64,000 bases of DNA from Brachypterus glaber. Lineage: Eukaryota; Arthropoda; Insecta; Coleoptera; Kateretidae. Below are positions 44,816 to 57,107 of this stretch, piece by piece. The position numbers were made by a program, and so were the translations under genes. The notes beneath the pieces were generated by a model. It was given only the letters and a program-made list of their open reading frames with translations. It made no database searches and was not told where the DNA came from. The stretch is from positions 70,754,095 through 70,818,094 of the forward strand of contig OY294044.1 in assembly GCA_958510825.1 (NCBI GenBank), given 5' to 3'. Position 1 is the first letter of the stretch. Every line of letters begins with the position of its first letter.

Positions 44816-45250
44816 CAGGGTGTCCATTTTTTGACCTCAAGCATCGGGAGCTCGGTTATTATAAGAGATACATATCGGTTAAATCTGGAAAAAGTTGCGC
44901 ATTTTAATGTTGACCAATAATCGGAGAGAAAATTTAACCTATCAATCTTTGTTTTTTTTATTGTCTCAAAAAAAAAAGTTTCGTTTTTGACCGAAAATGA
45001 CAAACCTAGACGTTTTTAGCTAAAACATTGTTGAGGTACTTTTTTGCAAGGAATCCAAATCTGTTATCATATTTTCCATAGCATTTTAGATGCAAAAGTT
45101 ACAACAATTAACTTTTTTTATGGGCGCCATTTTGGATTTTTACATTTTTGAATACATTTTTTTCCGATGATTTATCACACGGGATGATCAAGTCTTACAC
45201 TTTGAAAATTAGGTGGAGTCGAATTTTTGTTAGTGTGTTGGTTTTCTTTA
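44816..45250. repeat. single end of a CAGGGTGTCC element
   Basis: TA then CAGGGTGTCCATTTTTTGACC resembles the ends of the TA-flanked MITEs in this window. The matching opposite end was not found. A 67-codon minus-strand frame inside is not supported. Confidence 0.4.
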
Positions 45251-45742
45251 AAAATGAGCTTTTGCGTTCTAATAAATTCTAAAAGTTATTTTGTTGATTA
45301 TCACATATAATTTGTGAGCAAGTAAATATAAGTATTTTTTTAGATTTATATTCCTTTTTGCATTACCAAAATTATAAAAATGCAAATATTATAAAATTTG
45401 TTAAATTATCCAATTTTGTATGCTCTCAGGTTCTTTTGTAGTACCATTTCTAAATATTTCCCGAATAATTTCAAATAATTGGTTATTAGGCAATGCCTAG
45501 TAGACAAAACACAAAATTACAAATTAATTATTTAATTTTTATTATACTGTTTTTAATATAAAATGCTATAGTACTTAATTAGGTATTGTCTAATTATAAT
45601 TAGACAATACTTTTATATAAAGAAAAATTCAACCGGCTTAAAATTAAGAAACTATTTTAAAAAATGTCGCTGACAATACTGCAGTAAAGTATATAGCGGG
45701 CCCTAAAATAATATTTATTACATTTAGTCACAGACTAGGTTT

Positions 45743-46341
45743 TAGTCCAGTCAAATAATAAATGTAAATTGCAATAAATGTATACAGGCTGATATTTTAA
45801 AGGGTGGATGCCAACAAAACACTCCTGTTAATTTTTCACCGGGTAATTTGCGTAAGGGGTGTCCGCTAACTTGAACTTTAGGAGTGAGTTTCTTAATATG
45901 CATCTTACGATAAAAATGCATGTAACTAATTTTGTTAAGGAAGAAATTTCCAACAATTTTTGTTTGGATCATTTTTTTAATATATTCATAACCATCGAGT
46001 TAATTTAAAAACAGCCAAGTTGGAGGTGAAATAGTTTTCTGAAATTTTCAGCTAAATTTTTCATTTGACGATGAAAGTGTTATTAGCAAACTTGTTACTC
46101 TTAAAAATTTCTATAAGTTTCATATATTAAAAATCGGTTATATATATTTTTATCGTATGCATATTTAGCGAGATACCTGCACTCACCCCTAAAATTTAAG
46201 ATAGGGAACACCCCTTACGCAAGTCACCCGGTGAAAAACTAACAGGACTCTTCTGTTACTATCCACTACTACCATTTAAAATATCAGCCGGTACATGTAT
46301 TGCAATTTAACATAGGAATTTATCGTTATTTGACTGGACTA
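45743..46341. mobile_element. foldback element family F, copy 3 (TTT duplication)
   Basis: TAGTCCAG at 45743 and CTGGACTA ending at 46341 bound a 599-bp copy; TTT precedes (45740-45742) and follows (46342-46344). The GGTTACAGTGGGCG centre of the other copies is missing, so this copy has an internal deletion. Confidence 0.82.
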
Positions 46342-46779
46342 TTTGTGCATTCAGTCTTTAAAGAGCTATTTTGACATATGTCATAATATGACATATGACA
46401 TTTTCATATGTTTTTAACTTTTATTTAACTAAAAATTATTTTATAAATTCCCATTTAATCAAAAAAATCAGATTAGATGAAAACGTTTACCAGCTCTACG
46501 ACTTTTTTTTTTACAATATTTTATAATTATTTTTATAAACTGAAAGGGAATATGTCATTTGACAAATTATATATATTTTTTTTTGTTCAAAAAAAAACTC
46601 TTATTTCAGCGTAGCTTTACCCAACGAATTGCTAAATTCAACTGATCATAAATCTATTGTATCTAGATTACTATGGACAAAGCACAACCTAGTGGTAGTA
46701 CAATACAGACAAAAGCCCATACACAATGCATGTGGACAGTTTTGTGAAAGCCTTGCCGAAAGGTATATTAGGGTTTCGT

Positions 46780-47320
46780 CAGTGGCGTAACTTCTATGTG
46801 GCAAGCGTGTGCAAAGTCACCAGCCCGAAGGGGCAGCCAGCTTAAAAGGTACACTATATTATTCTGAGAGTTCTCTCCCATAGTATTTTAGGGGTATAAT
46901 AGGTACCTAGGTCCTGAGTCATTTGGAAATTTCGCTACCTAAGGTTCAAATTCAATTTTATAAATTAATTTGCTTTCTAAGGAACATGCGCAAACATGAA
47001 AAATCTAAAAAAATTATCAGTGGCGCTGATTTTAACAACAATTCAAAACATACTTCCTTTCAAATTCTAAGGTGTTTGCAAAATGTGAGAACTTGAAAAT
47101 TCAAAAAATAATTGTCTGCGGCGCTGATTTTAATAACAATTAAAAAAATATTTTCTTTCATATTATAAGGTGTTTGCAAAATGCATGACATTGAAAATTA
47201 TAAAAAATTTCGCCTGCAGCGCTGAACTTGATCTGAATGCCTTCAAGATTTAATATATATAAAAGGGGCCGGCTGACAAGAAATTTTTGCACAGGTCGCC
47301 AATTTGTAGTTACGCCACCG
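46780..47320. mobile_element. hAT-like MITE with CAGTGGCGTAACT ends and internal tandem repeat
   Basis: CAGTGGCGTAACTTCTATGT is inverted at the right (TTTGTAGTTACGCCACCG). Flanks GGTTTCGT and AGTTTCAT could be a decayed 8-bp duplication. Inside, 46986-47235 has 2.5 units of about 88 bp with GCGCTGATTTTAA and AAGGTGTTTGCAAAATG. Confidence 0.7.
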
Positions 47321-47587
47321 AGTTTCATTTTAATGGATTGAAATTCTTACTTACCTATATAAAGGTAAAACATAAAACCAAAATATTGCGAAAATAAAAA
47401 TACAACATAAAAGTTTTACAGGATGACAAAGTCCAAACGAAAAATTTTAGTCCCTTTACATCAAGATTAGGCTAACTTCCATAAAAAAAAAATTCGTTTA
47501 TTATCCCCGAAAAGAAAATATGTGTAATGTTTTTTAAGATGAATGATTTTGGAAAAAGGATAATAGTGCTGATAAGGCAAAGTACTA

Positions 47588-48194
47588 GCACTACTATACT
47601 GCCATCATAGCTTAAAATAACGTATTAGTCTTTATTATAGAGGCTCTGAAAAAACGAAATTAGACAACGTTGTGCATCAATAAATCGGAATACAAAAAGA
47701 AAGGTTAAGAATATATCGATATATTTGAGATCTATCTCGTACATATTTCATAATATGAAGCAAGGTAAAGTTTAATCAGTAATTAATAAATACACTTAAT
47801 TTCACATATTAACAATATTCTAACCTTGGAGATGATTTAATAACTGTGGTATCTTAAATTAATGATTTATATTCGTTTTTAAACATTTCGCTTCTTCTAT
47901 AGGTGTTCTCTTTGGTTTTTCCATTTCGCTTACTTTCAGTTTATTTTTTTTGTTACTTCTGAGTAATCCAGTTCAATAGAATATTATTTTTTTACCGATA
48001 AATTATTACTTTTTATTGTTTTTTTATTCTCACAATGTGGCATATTTTAAAATAAATGTCAAAAACTGATAATGCGATTAAATATGCACTTGAGTTCAAA
48101 TCGAATCTACATAATTGCCTAATGGTGATTTTCTAAGCCTACTAGGTAAAAAAATAATACGTTATTTTAAGCTATGACGGCAGTATAGTAATAC
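47588..48194. mobile_element. element with 42-bp inverted ends
   Basis: GCACTACTATACTGCCATCA and AGCTTAAAATAACGTATTA are inverted at 48154-48194. The 520-bp centre has no recognisable coding sequence. Confidence 0.7.
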
Positions 48195-48451
48195 AGTAAT
48201 ATAACAGGCGCAATTACTATAGACTATTGTGCTTCTAACTTGCACGTATCCTGCGTTACGAAGGTTAAAGCGTAAAGTTGATACCGAATATCACGAAATA
48301 TTTGAAATTTTGGCGAAGGCGCAGACAATGTTAAAATTCTGGTGTATAATTTTCAAAATGAATGAATTCGTTTACCCTAAAAATAATATAGTTTAGGAAA
48401 ATCTCTTAGAAAGGTCGATTTTTATTTTGAGCGAAACATCTTTTGATTATA

Positions 48452-50107
48452 CAGGGTGTATCAGAACTCACGTTAAAAATAGAAAAAAAATTGAGCAGAA
48501 TTTGAGAGGGGGATGTATGTATGAAATTTTGAGGTAAGAACGTTTTGTTTCCACCAATCCCAGAAGCTGTTAAAACTACCTATAAAAGTGGGTAAATCGC
48601 CTAATCGGTTTCTGTGGAAACATACCAGTAGCTAAAGGTATGCATTTTGAAAGTTTGATGACAATGTCAAGTTAAAATCTTTTATAATACAATTTGTCAA
48701 AAATATTTTTTTAAGATGTAAACTGTTATATTACCAGAAGATTATGGTTTTTTTAAGTTTATTGTAATAACTTGTTAAGTGTTTTTTCTTTGTTATAATC
48801 CTACTTTAAATTTTAGGTCCTAATTTAGAAATGTTGAAAGTTTTACATTGCACATACACTGAAATGGGATATTATTTAAGAAAATAGTTTAAACCCCCTT
48901 TAATCTTTACTTAAAAAAATAAAAAATAATAATTGGGCTTACATAAAAAGAAAAAACTTGTTTTAAAAGTTAGATGGTGATGAAAGAATACCATTTAACT
49001 ATTAGAGTGTAGAATCCTTATTTCATTAAACAAATTCAACTAATTGAAAATGTGCAGCATCTAGCTACAAGGAAAGTTTCTTCTATAAGACACCTTGGAT
49101 ATGACCAAAGACTCTTTCGGCTTGCTTTATCCCGTGTCTCCGAAAGCAAAAGTAGTGAGGATCTTATCTATAACTTACCGTATTTTAGATAGTGACTTTT
49201 CAGTGGATTTAAAAGAATTTTTTACTCGTAATTGGACGTGGTCCAACTTTCACGTGAAAATTTGTTTTACCAGTGTTTCTTACCTAATCGAGTGATTAGC
49301 TCCCGGAACTGAATCAATTATCTCAGCCTCATCTTAGTTTTTTTTTAAATCAATATGATGATCGACCTCAAACTTTAATTTTGTATAAAGTGTGTGTTTT
49401 TTTTGCTTTTAAGTTTATTAGTTTATTATTAGTTTATTTATTAGTTTCATACTTAAATTACAGATAGATATTTGATCATTTTTTAATATTTGTAACCAAT
49501 ACTTACAATACAATGCAATAATGATTTACTTACTAAATATGTTTATTTATATTATTATACGATACCTAAAAAAACTCAATAAACTATTATTTGGTATATT
49601 GGTTTTCTACTTTTTTAATCGTATGGATTGAGGGGCATTTTAAACATTTGTCCATTAATATATATTTTAAATGGTAGATTTTCCATTCCAGTTTATGTAC
49701 ACATGTAGAAATTTCAATTATTCATCCTTAATTAGAACCTAAAATTTAAAGTAGGATTATAAAAAAGAAAAAACACTAAACAAATTTACTAATTCACTAC
49801 AATAGTTTAAAAATCTATAATCTTCCAGTAATATAACAGTTTGGATCTTAAAAAATATTTTTGACAAATTGACAAAACTGTCATCACAGTCAAAATGGAT
49901 ACCTTTAGCTACTGGTATGTTTCCATAGAAACCAATTGGGCGATTTACCCACTTTTATAGGTAATTGTAACAGCTTCTGGGATTGGTGAAAGCGAAACGT
50001 TCTTATCTCAAAATTTCATACATACACCCCCCACTCAAATTTTGCTCAATTTTTTTTCTATTGCTGAGCGCACGTAATTTTTTTAACGTGAGTTCTGATA
50101 CACCCTG
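48452..50107. mobile_element. long-armed TA-flanked element enclosing a LINE fragment
   Basis: CAGGGTGTATCAGAACTCAC ends are flanked by TA (48450-48451 and 50108-50109). Arms of about 390 bp are inverted copies (AGTAGCTAAAGGTATGC, TTTCTGTGGAAACATACCAG, CTACTTTAAATTTTAGGT). The 880-bp centre holds a decayed reverse transcriptase tail. Non-autonomous Tc1/mariner-type is likely. Confidence 0.82.
49020..49290 (+). pseudogene. reverse transcriptase C-terminal fragment
   Basis: The forward frame from 49042 reads IENVQHLATRKVSSIRHLGY, then DQRLFRLALSRVSESKSSED, then LIYNL before a stop near 49188. This follows the pattern VQ-RATK-V--L--L-Y--RL--L-L--L--RR--DLI found after the palm in jockey/CR1-type reverse transcriptases. 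Frame shifts and stops mark it as a fossil. Confidence 0.6.
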
Positions 50108-50671
50108 TATATTTCACGTATAAATATAAGCCATTTTAGGACCTATATCTCTTTTTCATAGCTATTGTACAAATTCGAATTACACCAAAACCTTTAAACT
50201 AAGAACATTTTGTTTTTACTTTTTGTATGTAATTAAAACCGGCTATTTTTAGTATACTAAAGCATAAGGAAGTGTCTAGTAAATATGATTGTAAAGTACA
50301 TTGCACAATGAACCTAACTAAGTACACAAATATAATTAGAAATAGAACAATTGGATGATTCTAGTATGGTGCTAACCTTTATGCTTTATAATTATAGGTG
50401 ATTTAAATTTCTTGTTGTAAATAAGATTATTAAACCGTGCACCTAAAATAGGATTAAATAAAATAGTATATTACATAACTAGTGATGAAAGTGACATATT
50501 TCACGCGAGTGGGAAGGTTTACGAACGAGCCGTCAGAATTTTTGAGAAAAGTAAAACACAAAATAGCATACAAATTTATATATGTATGTCAACAGGAAAT
50601 ATGTTTTTTATTTACCTTTAGTTTTCTTGGTTTTATATTTAATAAAACATATTATTATGGAAGCTCAACAC

Positions 50672-51227
50672 TGTCTACATCTAGAAATAGATGGCGCACA
50701 AGTCTACATCAATCTAATGGCTATATTCCTTTTGCGAGTAAAGTCTAAAAACGTTTTCTTAATCAGCGTGCAGAGTTGACTCTTGGTACTGAAGAGGGCC
50801 AGCAGCCCGAAACTGTCAGTCTACCAATATCACTCTGTACGATGATTAGAAAATAGATTGATGGAATAATAAATTAATATTTTTATAATTTTGTTTAAAA
50901 TTAAAAATTTCTGTCCTTACTAATTTTACGTCTAACCACCCGTTAGTGGTACTATGTGCTTGAGACACACAAGTCTTCAACTTGCTACCATTCAAAGTCT
51001 CCAGATTAGGAGAGGTATGAGTAGTTGTCTACATCTAGAAATAGATGGCGTTCAAGTCTACATCAATCTAATGGCTATATTCCTTTTGCGAGTAAAGTCT
51101 AAAAACGTTTTCTTAATCAGCGTGCAGAGTTGACTCTTGGTACTGAAGAGGGCCAGCAGCCCGAAACTGTCAGTCTACCAATATCACTCTGTACGATGAT
51201 TAGAAAATAGATTGATGGAATAATAAA
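50672..51227. repeat. direct duplication, 202 bp twice, 354 bp apart
   Basis: 50672-50873 and 51026-51227 match base for base without gaps and with only two or so differences. Both start TGTCTACATCTAGAAATAGA and end GATTGATGGAATAATAAA. The TAATAAA end suggests a SINE or an RNA-derived unit. A 152-bp spacer has ACCACCCGTTAGTGGT. Confidence 0.9.
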
Positions 51228-51884
51228 CTGTTTAATGGGTTGCCTAACCGTAAGCATTTTTAAATCAAGGAAAATTTGACAGTTTACTAATTAAATTTGA
51301 TTTATGTGGATAAGCTACCATATAAGACTCTAAAATTATTGATGTTTTTTATAAAATGTAAGGTAACTAAATTACAAATATATAGCATTACGCTTGGCAT
51401 TACTGGAAAAGCCCATATCATACTTGTCAAATTTTATTTTTTCAAAATTTATGGTAGGTATTTTTATTATTCTGGTTTATAAATACATTTTGAAAAGAAA
51501 GTGATTGGAACGTAATAGTATAAAAAATAGAACAGAGGTTGATAAAAATATAGGATTCAACTGATCTGAAGCACATAGAGTAATTTATAATAATAATATG
51601 ATATAAAACACCTTGTTATGTCCCATGGGGATACAAACTTTAAATAAATAAATAAATTACTCGTAGTTTGAAAAAGTGCAGACCAGAGTAAGTTTTCATC
51701 AATTCTTTTTTCAGAGATCTTTTGTTGCCCTGTGGCATGTATATATATATCTGACTGGGTTTTTCGAAATCGGTTGCAACGCGTAGTACCCATACGTAAA
51801 TATTCCAAAGAAATGATTACATGTAGAAAATATGCAAAAATGCCTGACACACTTCTACAGTAGAGTAAATATATATGTGAGTAA

Positions 51885-53268
51885 CTCACAACTCTACACA
51901 AACGCATCTCTACTCACACATACCTCTACTCACACACAACTCTACTTATTATCATTAAAGTCGATTGACTTTGACATTTATCTGACATTTATCTGATTAG
52001 AACTAGGATACCATGGCGGAACAAAGCACGAATCTAAATTAATTTAATACTTTTTTTCTGTAGTTTAGAATATAAGTTTCTTTCTTGCAAACTAAATTTA
52101 TTACGAGGTTTATTAATTTTCTAAGTGATAAGGAATTAAAAAACAAATTCCAATAAATAAACTTTTATGTTGATTTGAAGCAATAATTTAGTTTTATAAA
52201 ACAATTTAAAAATTAAATATTTTAAACATTTAAAAGCACATAACTTCTTCGACATGGTTTAATTTAGTAACTATTTTAAAACAGTTATTAATTAGAACAT
52301 TAAAAAAATTAAAAGTTCGAATTTTAAATTCGTTTAGTTTTAAAATATAAAGATTTATATAAAAACAATTCAAATAAGATCTTTCCAACATAAATATGGC
52401 TTATATATACATATGTACCAATTCATACATAAAATGAAAGAATACAATTCCATTCTTTAGCTCATTATTAAAAATAATTAAAATAAGTTTTAATTAACGC
52501 TTTCCACTTAATTTTGCATTTCTGCAATGACAAGTGACAGCCAATTATCCCTCCCCGCCATATTCCTGTCGAAAACTCACTCACAACTCTACACAAACGC
52601 AACTCTACTCACACATACCTCTACTCACACACAACTCTACTTATTATCATTAAAGTCGATTGACTTTGACATTTATCTGACATTTATCTGATTAGAACTA
52701 GGATAACATGGCGGAACAAAGCACGAAACTAAATTAATTTAATACTTTTTTTCTGTAGTTTAGAATATAAGTTTGTTTCTTGCAAACTAAATTTATTAAG
52801 AGGTTTATTAATTTTCTAAGTGATAGGGAATTAAAAAACAAATTCCAATAAATAAACTTTTAAGTTGATTTGAAGCAATAATTTAGTTTTATAAAACAAT
52901 TTAAAAATTAAATATTTTAAACAATAAAAAGCACAATAACTTCTTCGACATGGTTTAATTTAGTAACTATTTTAAAATAGTTATTAATTAGAACATCAAA
53001 AAAAAAGTTCGAATTTTAAATTCGTTTAGTTTTAAAATATAAAGATTTAAATAAAAACAATTCAAATAAGATCTTTCCAACATAAACATGGCTTATATAT
53101 ACATATGTACCAATTCATACATAAAATATAAAAATATAATTCCATTCTTTAGCTCATAATTAAAAATAATTGAAATAAGTTTTAATTATCGCTTTCCACT
53201 TAATTTTGCATTTCTGCAATGACAAGTGACAGCCAATTATCCCTCCCCGTCATTTTCCTGTCGAAAAC
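51885..53268. repeat. tandem duplication, 695-bp unit, two copies
   Basis: 51885-52576 and 52580-53268 are roughly 95% identical. Each starts CTCACAACTCTACACAAACG and ends TCGAAAAC after ATTATCCCTCCCCG. Each unit contains GGATACCATGGCGGAACAAA (A replaces C in copy 2), which looks like a start-codon context but closes after a few codons. No domain is seen. Confidence 0.9.
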
Positions 53269-54622
53269 AGGAAAACAGCTTCACAGTGAAAACTTTCGCG
53301 AAATCAGATGTTAATTTTAGAATATCATAACCGGGAACAAGCTGCTAATTTTAGGTGCTTGACAATTCCCGGTATACTCTTTGCATAAATGCCCATTGGT
53401 TTCTTGTTTTATGGTTGGCATAATAAATTGAGTAGGTCAGTTGGAGAACAGTACTGTCCAAAATTGTTGTTTTAAGATAAACACATAAAACCTTTTATTT
53501 GATTATAATTATCAGTGCGATACATAAGAAGTGCAATTTGTTCGGGAAAAAATTGTAGAATGAATTACAGAAAAAGGAAACTGCGGACAAGTACTGTTCT
53601 TCAAACTATTTTATTTTATTTGTTTTAGTTTAATTTACACTATAGCTAATATTAAGAAACATTGGCAATAACATGTTGTATTACATACTCTTACATAAAG
53701 TAATAACGACAAATATTTCATACATATTCTTTAGCATTTGTCGCCTTCCTTATTTGTAACAGGGATGCCGATTTTTAATCGATTCTTTTGAAGAGCGATA
53801 CTTTTAATACAATTAATCGATTTTTTGAATCGATTTTTTTACTTTAGATGTTTTATTATTACACGACTCAACAAAAAAAAAATTGTTTTTTGTCCTAAAG
53901 TTTATATTATGATTTTTCGGTTCATTATGCACAAAAACGAAAAGAAAATACCTTCTTTTGGTTTAAAGTTTGCTTTTGTGATAGTTGTGGTACTTCTAAA
54001 GTATTTTCTACTTTTTTGTAAGTTATTTTGATGATAAAACTTAATAAAAATTATAAACAAATTTATTTCGATGGTTCTATCTTCCAATAAAAAATAATAC
54101 CACAGATTTTGAAAAATATCGTTCAATCGGTCTTCTAAATACAAAAGCAAACTTTTTTATGCCATATATTTTTTTTTGTGTAATTACGACCTAAACTATC
54201 GAAATTTTATACTTTAGAGTCAAAGTCAAATTTTGTGTTGACCCGTGTTATCTATTCTTTTTTCTTTGAATCGATCTTATAGAATTGACCACGCTTTTTG
54301 TCCGAAGCATATTAAACACCACGTGTACTACCAATATCTGAAGTCAATTTAACATAAATGTCAATGAAGGTGTGCTTCGGTACTCCATATAAAGTACGGA
54401 AATGCTTCCGATTTCGTTAGGTTAGCTCAGTTTAAAAAAATAGTATGCGCATTACTCGATTATACTTTTCTAGCTATAAAGCTATGAAGAGAAATATTAA
54501 TATGAATGAAGAATGTCAGTAACAAAAATACCATATAGGTAAGCGTAGTAGGTTTAATTATTTTTAACATTTTGCATAATTTCTAAAAATATGAAATGAT
54601 ATGATGTATATATATATATATA

Positions 54623-55333
54623 CAGGGTTATTCAGAAATAAGTTCGAGAAATTTAAAAGGTGATTCTACGTTAAAAAATATAAAAAAAATCGTATTAAGG
54701 TTGATCCGGAAATGAGAAGGGAGCTACGGCTCTTTAAAATTGTAATAAAAATAAGGTTTTTAATTAATAACTCTGCTACCCTGTAAGCTAGAGCTTTTGC
54801 AAGTATACTAGTATTAATAAGGGCAATATGTTTATGTTAATTTATTTTTTCAATTTATCCAGAGGCGTGTCTAGACGGACAAATATGTGAGGCTTAAACT
54901 ATTTTTGCCCCAAACTTTTTTATGTGTATTTTTTTTGGACTTTTTGTAATAAATATAGTAAAAATACATAAACCATGTCATATATAGTAACACTGTAGAA
55001 GCAACCGTTTTAAAAAAAAGCAATTAAAAGGAAGCAACATTTTGCGCCACTAAAAATGTTACTTTTTAAAAGGCTATAACTCCTTTAATAATTAATTTAG
55101 GTGTTTTGGTAAAGAATACTTTTTTGCTTAGTTTTAAGTAAAGAATCGTCCTGCAGCATTAAAATTTTATTGCTGTTTTTTTTATTCCCCATTCAATATG
55201 TCCATCTTCGAAGGAGCGCAGCTTCTTTAGGGCTCATTTCCGGACCAACCTTTATAAGATTTTTTTTTCATATTTTTTTAACGTAGAACCACCTCAACCT
55301 TAAATTTCTTCACCTTATTTCTGAATAACCCTG
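54623..55333. mobile_element. MITE family G, copy 1 (CAGGGTTATTC ends)
   Basis: TA-flanked (54621-54622 and 55334-55335), 711 bp. Ends CAGGGTTATTCAGAAATAAG are inverted at the right. It shares GGTGATTCTA, TCCGGAAATGAG, TTTAATTAATAACTC and TTATCCAGAGGCGTG with the copy at 61166. Confidence 0.88.
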
Positions 55334-55689
55334 TATATGCCAGATGATAGGTTAATGTGCAACCAGGGTTGTATTTACGGTCTTTTATAATAAATTTATA
55401 TAATAAAATAATTAAAAAAATTGTTGCTGCGATTTTATTATTTGAGAGCCACGTAAAACGTCATAAAATCCTTAATTAAACAGACAAAATATTAAAACCT
55501 TTTGCACAAAATAAAATAACATTAAATAAAATCTAGTACTAAATATATATATAAACTATAGTTTATACAGTGTGTCCCCGGAACGGCTGGACAATACCAC
55601 AAAACTTTTTTTTTATAGAATTAAAAAAAACTGCTTTGGGATATTGCCCTGCTTGCTTAAAAACTAATTTTTGTAAAAATAAAATTTTG

Positions 55690-55995
55690 AATTCGAATCT
55701 CGGGTTGGTTTGACTCGACCAGGTTGCATTTCGTTACTAACCTAAAAAAAGTGATGAAAGTTGAAACATTTTATCACTTTTTTGACGAAGTCAAACAAAC
55801 CCCAGATTCGAGTTCAACGACCCCAAAAAAGTATGAAAATATTGTCTTGTCTGGAAAAGGCCTTTTTTTCGGTGATCCTGTGCAGAGGCACCTACACAAA
55901 AAAAGGGCTTCAAAAACTTACATTACTTCTTTGAGGTTAGCAACGAAATGCGACCTGATCGAGTCAAACCAACCAGAGATTGAGATTCAGCGACC
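55690..55995. repeat. inverted-repeat element with GGTTGGTTTGACTCGA arms
   Basis: CTCGGGTTGGTTTGACTCGA and CATTTCGTTACTAACCT are inverted at 55935-55990. TA-CAGTGTGTCCCCGGAACGG at 55566-55585 may be the outer end of the same or a neighbouring element. The 108-codon frame at 55724-56050 crosses both arms and is not a gene. Confidence 0.65.
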
Positions 55996-56730
55996 CCAAA
56001 AACATATAGAAATGTTTTTCTCATCTGTGTTTGTGTGCTTGTGTGATTAAAGTAGATATGCATTTTTTTAATTACTAAAGTTTATTAGAGATATTTTTTA
56101 GCGAAATAATATTCGGAGCAAAAATTAAAAATATATAATTACTATTATAAATGTTCATAATTATAATTAATATTATAAACGTTCATAAATATAACTATAA
56201 GGACAGCTGTGTTTTCACGTTCATTTACTATAATTGATATCTCTAATAGGGCTAAGATGGAGGTACTTTGGGAACGACTCGCTGGAACCAAACGAGACCA
56301 TAAACACTCCCCTGAAACCGTACCTGGACTTTATAAAGGAAACAGGGATGTTATGAGGAGATCTGTGCGGTTAACACAAATGTCCCTAAGGACTAGGTGT
56401 TGAGGGCAGTGAACCCCGCACTGAACTAACTAAACTAAACTACTATAATTGATTTTAAAAGAGGCCACAATGTTTCGTCAAATAGTGTGAAAGGCCTTTT
56501 CAGATACTCTATATCCAAGTACTAGGTATCTATAGATGAAATTAAAAATAAACGTCAAGATGACATCAACTATGTCTCTTAAAAAAATATATTAACTAAA
56601 AAAAATCAGGCCATCCTTCTCATTTGCTGCAACATTCTTTTGTTGTAAACAGATTTGGAAAAATGTCACTGTGACAAGTTTTTGAAATTTTTATAAAAAT
56701 TTTTCGTAATTTATCTAATTTATCCTGAAA

Positions 56731-57021
56731 ATGCCTGCTAAATCAACAAATCAAAACGCATCCGTCAAAGAGGCTGCACGTGAAGTATTAAACACCGTAA
56801 AGAAAATTGGTGACAACAAAAACTTTACTTTGAAAAAAATTCAAGAATTTTTGAAGAATGAATACCCCCCAACACAAAAGGAAATGGAAAATATAAACAA
56901 TACCATCAAAAAAGCAATACTTTCTGGAGAAATAGCAAGAACAAAACTTAAAGGTAATGGAGGAATTGTGGAGTCAAGAAGGAGGCGCCGAAGCAGGAGG
57001 AGGCGCAGGCGCAGGCATTAG
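56731..57021 (+). CDS. small H1/H5-like winged-helix protein with poly-arginine tail (protamine-like candidate)
   Basis: A single uninterrupted reading frame of 96 codons opens with ATG in a good context (GAAAATGCC). Residues about 10-80 resemble a linker-histone globular domain: SVKEAAREVLNTVKK as helix 1, FTLKKIQEFLKNEYP as helix 2, ENINNTIKKAILSGEIARTK as the recognition helix, then a KGNGGIV wing. The last 14 residues (83-96) contain 12 arginines, one serine and the final histidine, and there is no cysteine. This design, one DNA-binding wing plus a short basic tail, is typical of protamine-like sperm chromatin proteins; nuclear DNA compaction is therefore inferred. A consensus AATAAA at 57108-57113 lies 87 bp past the stop. 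A TGTCA-CTG-TGACA palindrome at 56664-56676 lies just upstream. No introns are seen, so an intronless gene or a retrocopy are both possible. No close neighbour gene is visible. Confidence 0.72.
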   Translation: MPAKSTNQNASVKEAAREVLNTVKKIGDNKNFTLKKIQEFLKNEYPPTQKEMENINNTIKKAILSGEIARTKLKGNGGIVESRRRRRSRRRRRRRH

Positions 57022-57107
57022 TATTTTTGACGTGTGAAGATTTTAAATCTTGTGGAGGAACGTAAAATTATTGGTTATAGTATCTTCAACTGTACCAAAC
57101 ATTATTG

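Noticed and set aside
56209..56403. 64-codon frame starting MFSRSFTIIDIS
   Set aside because: Composition is somewhat gene-like but I see no known domain, splice site or signal, and it may be a transposon scrap; not enough to call a gene.
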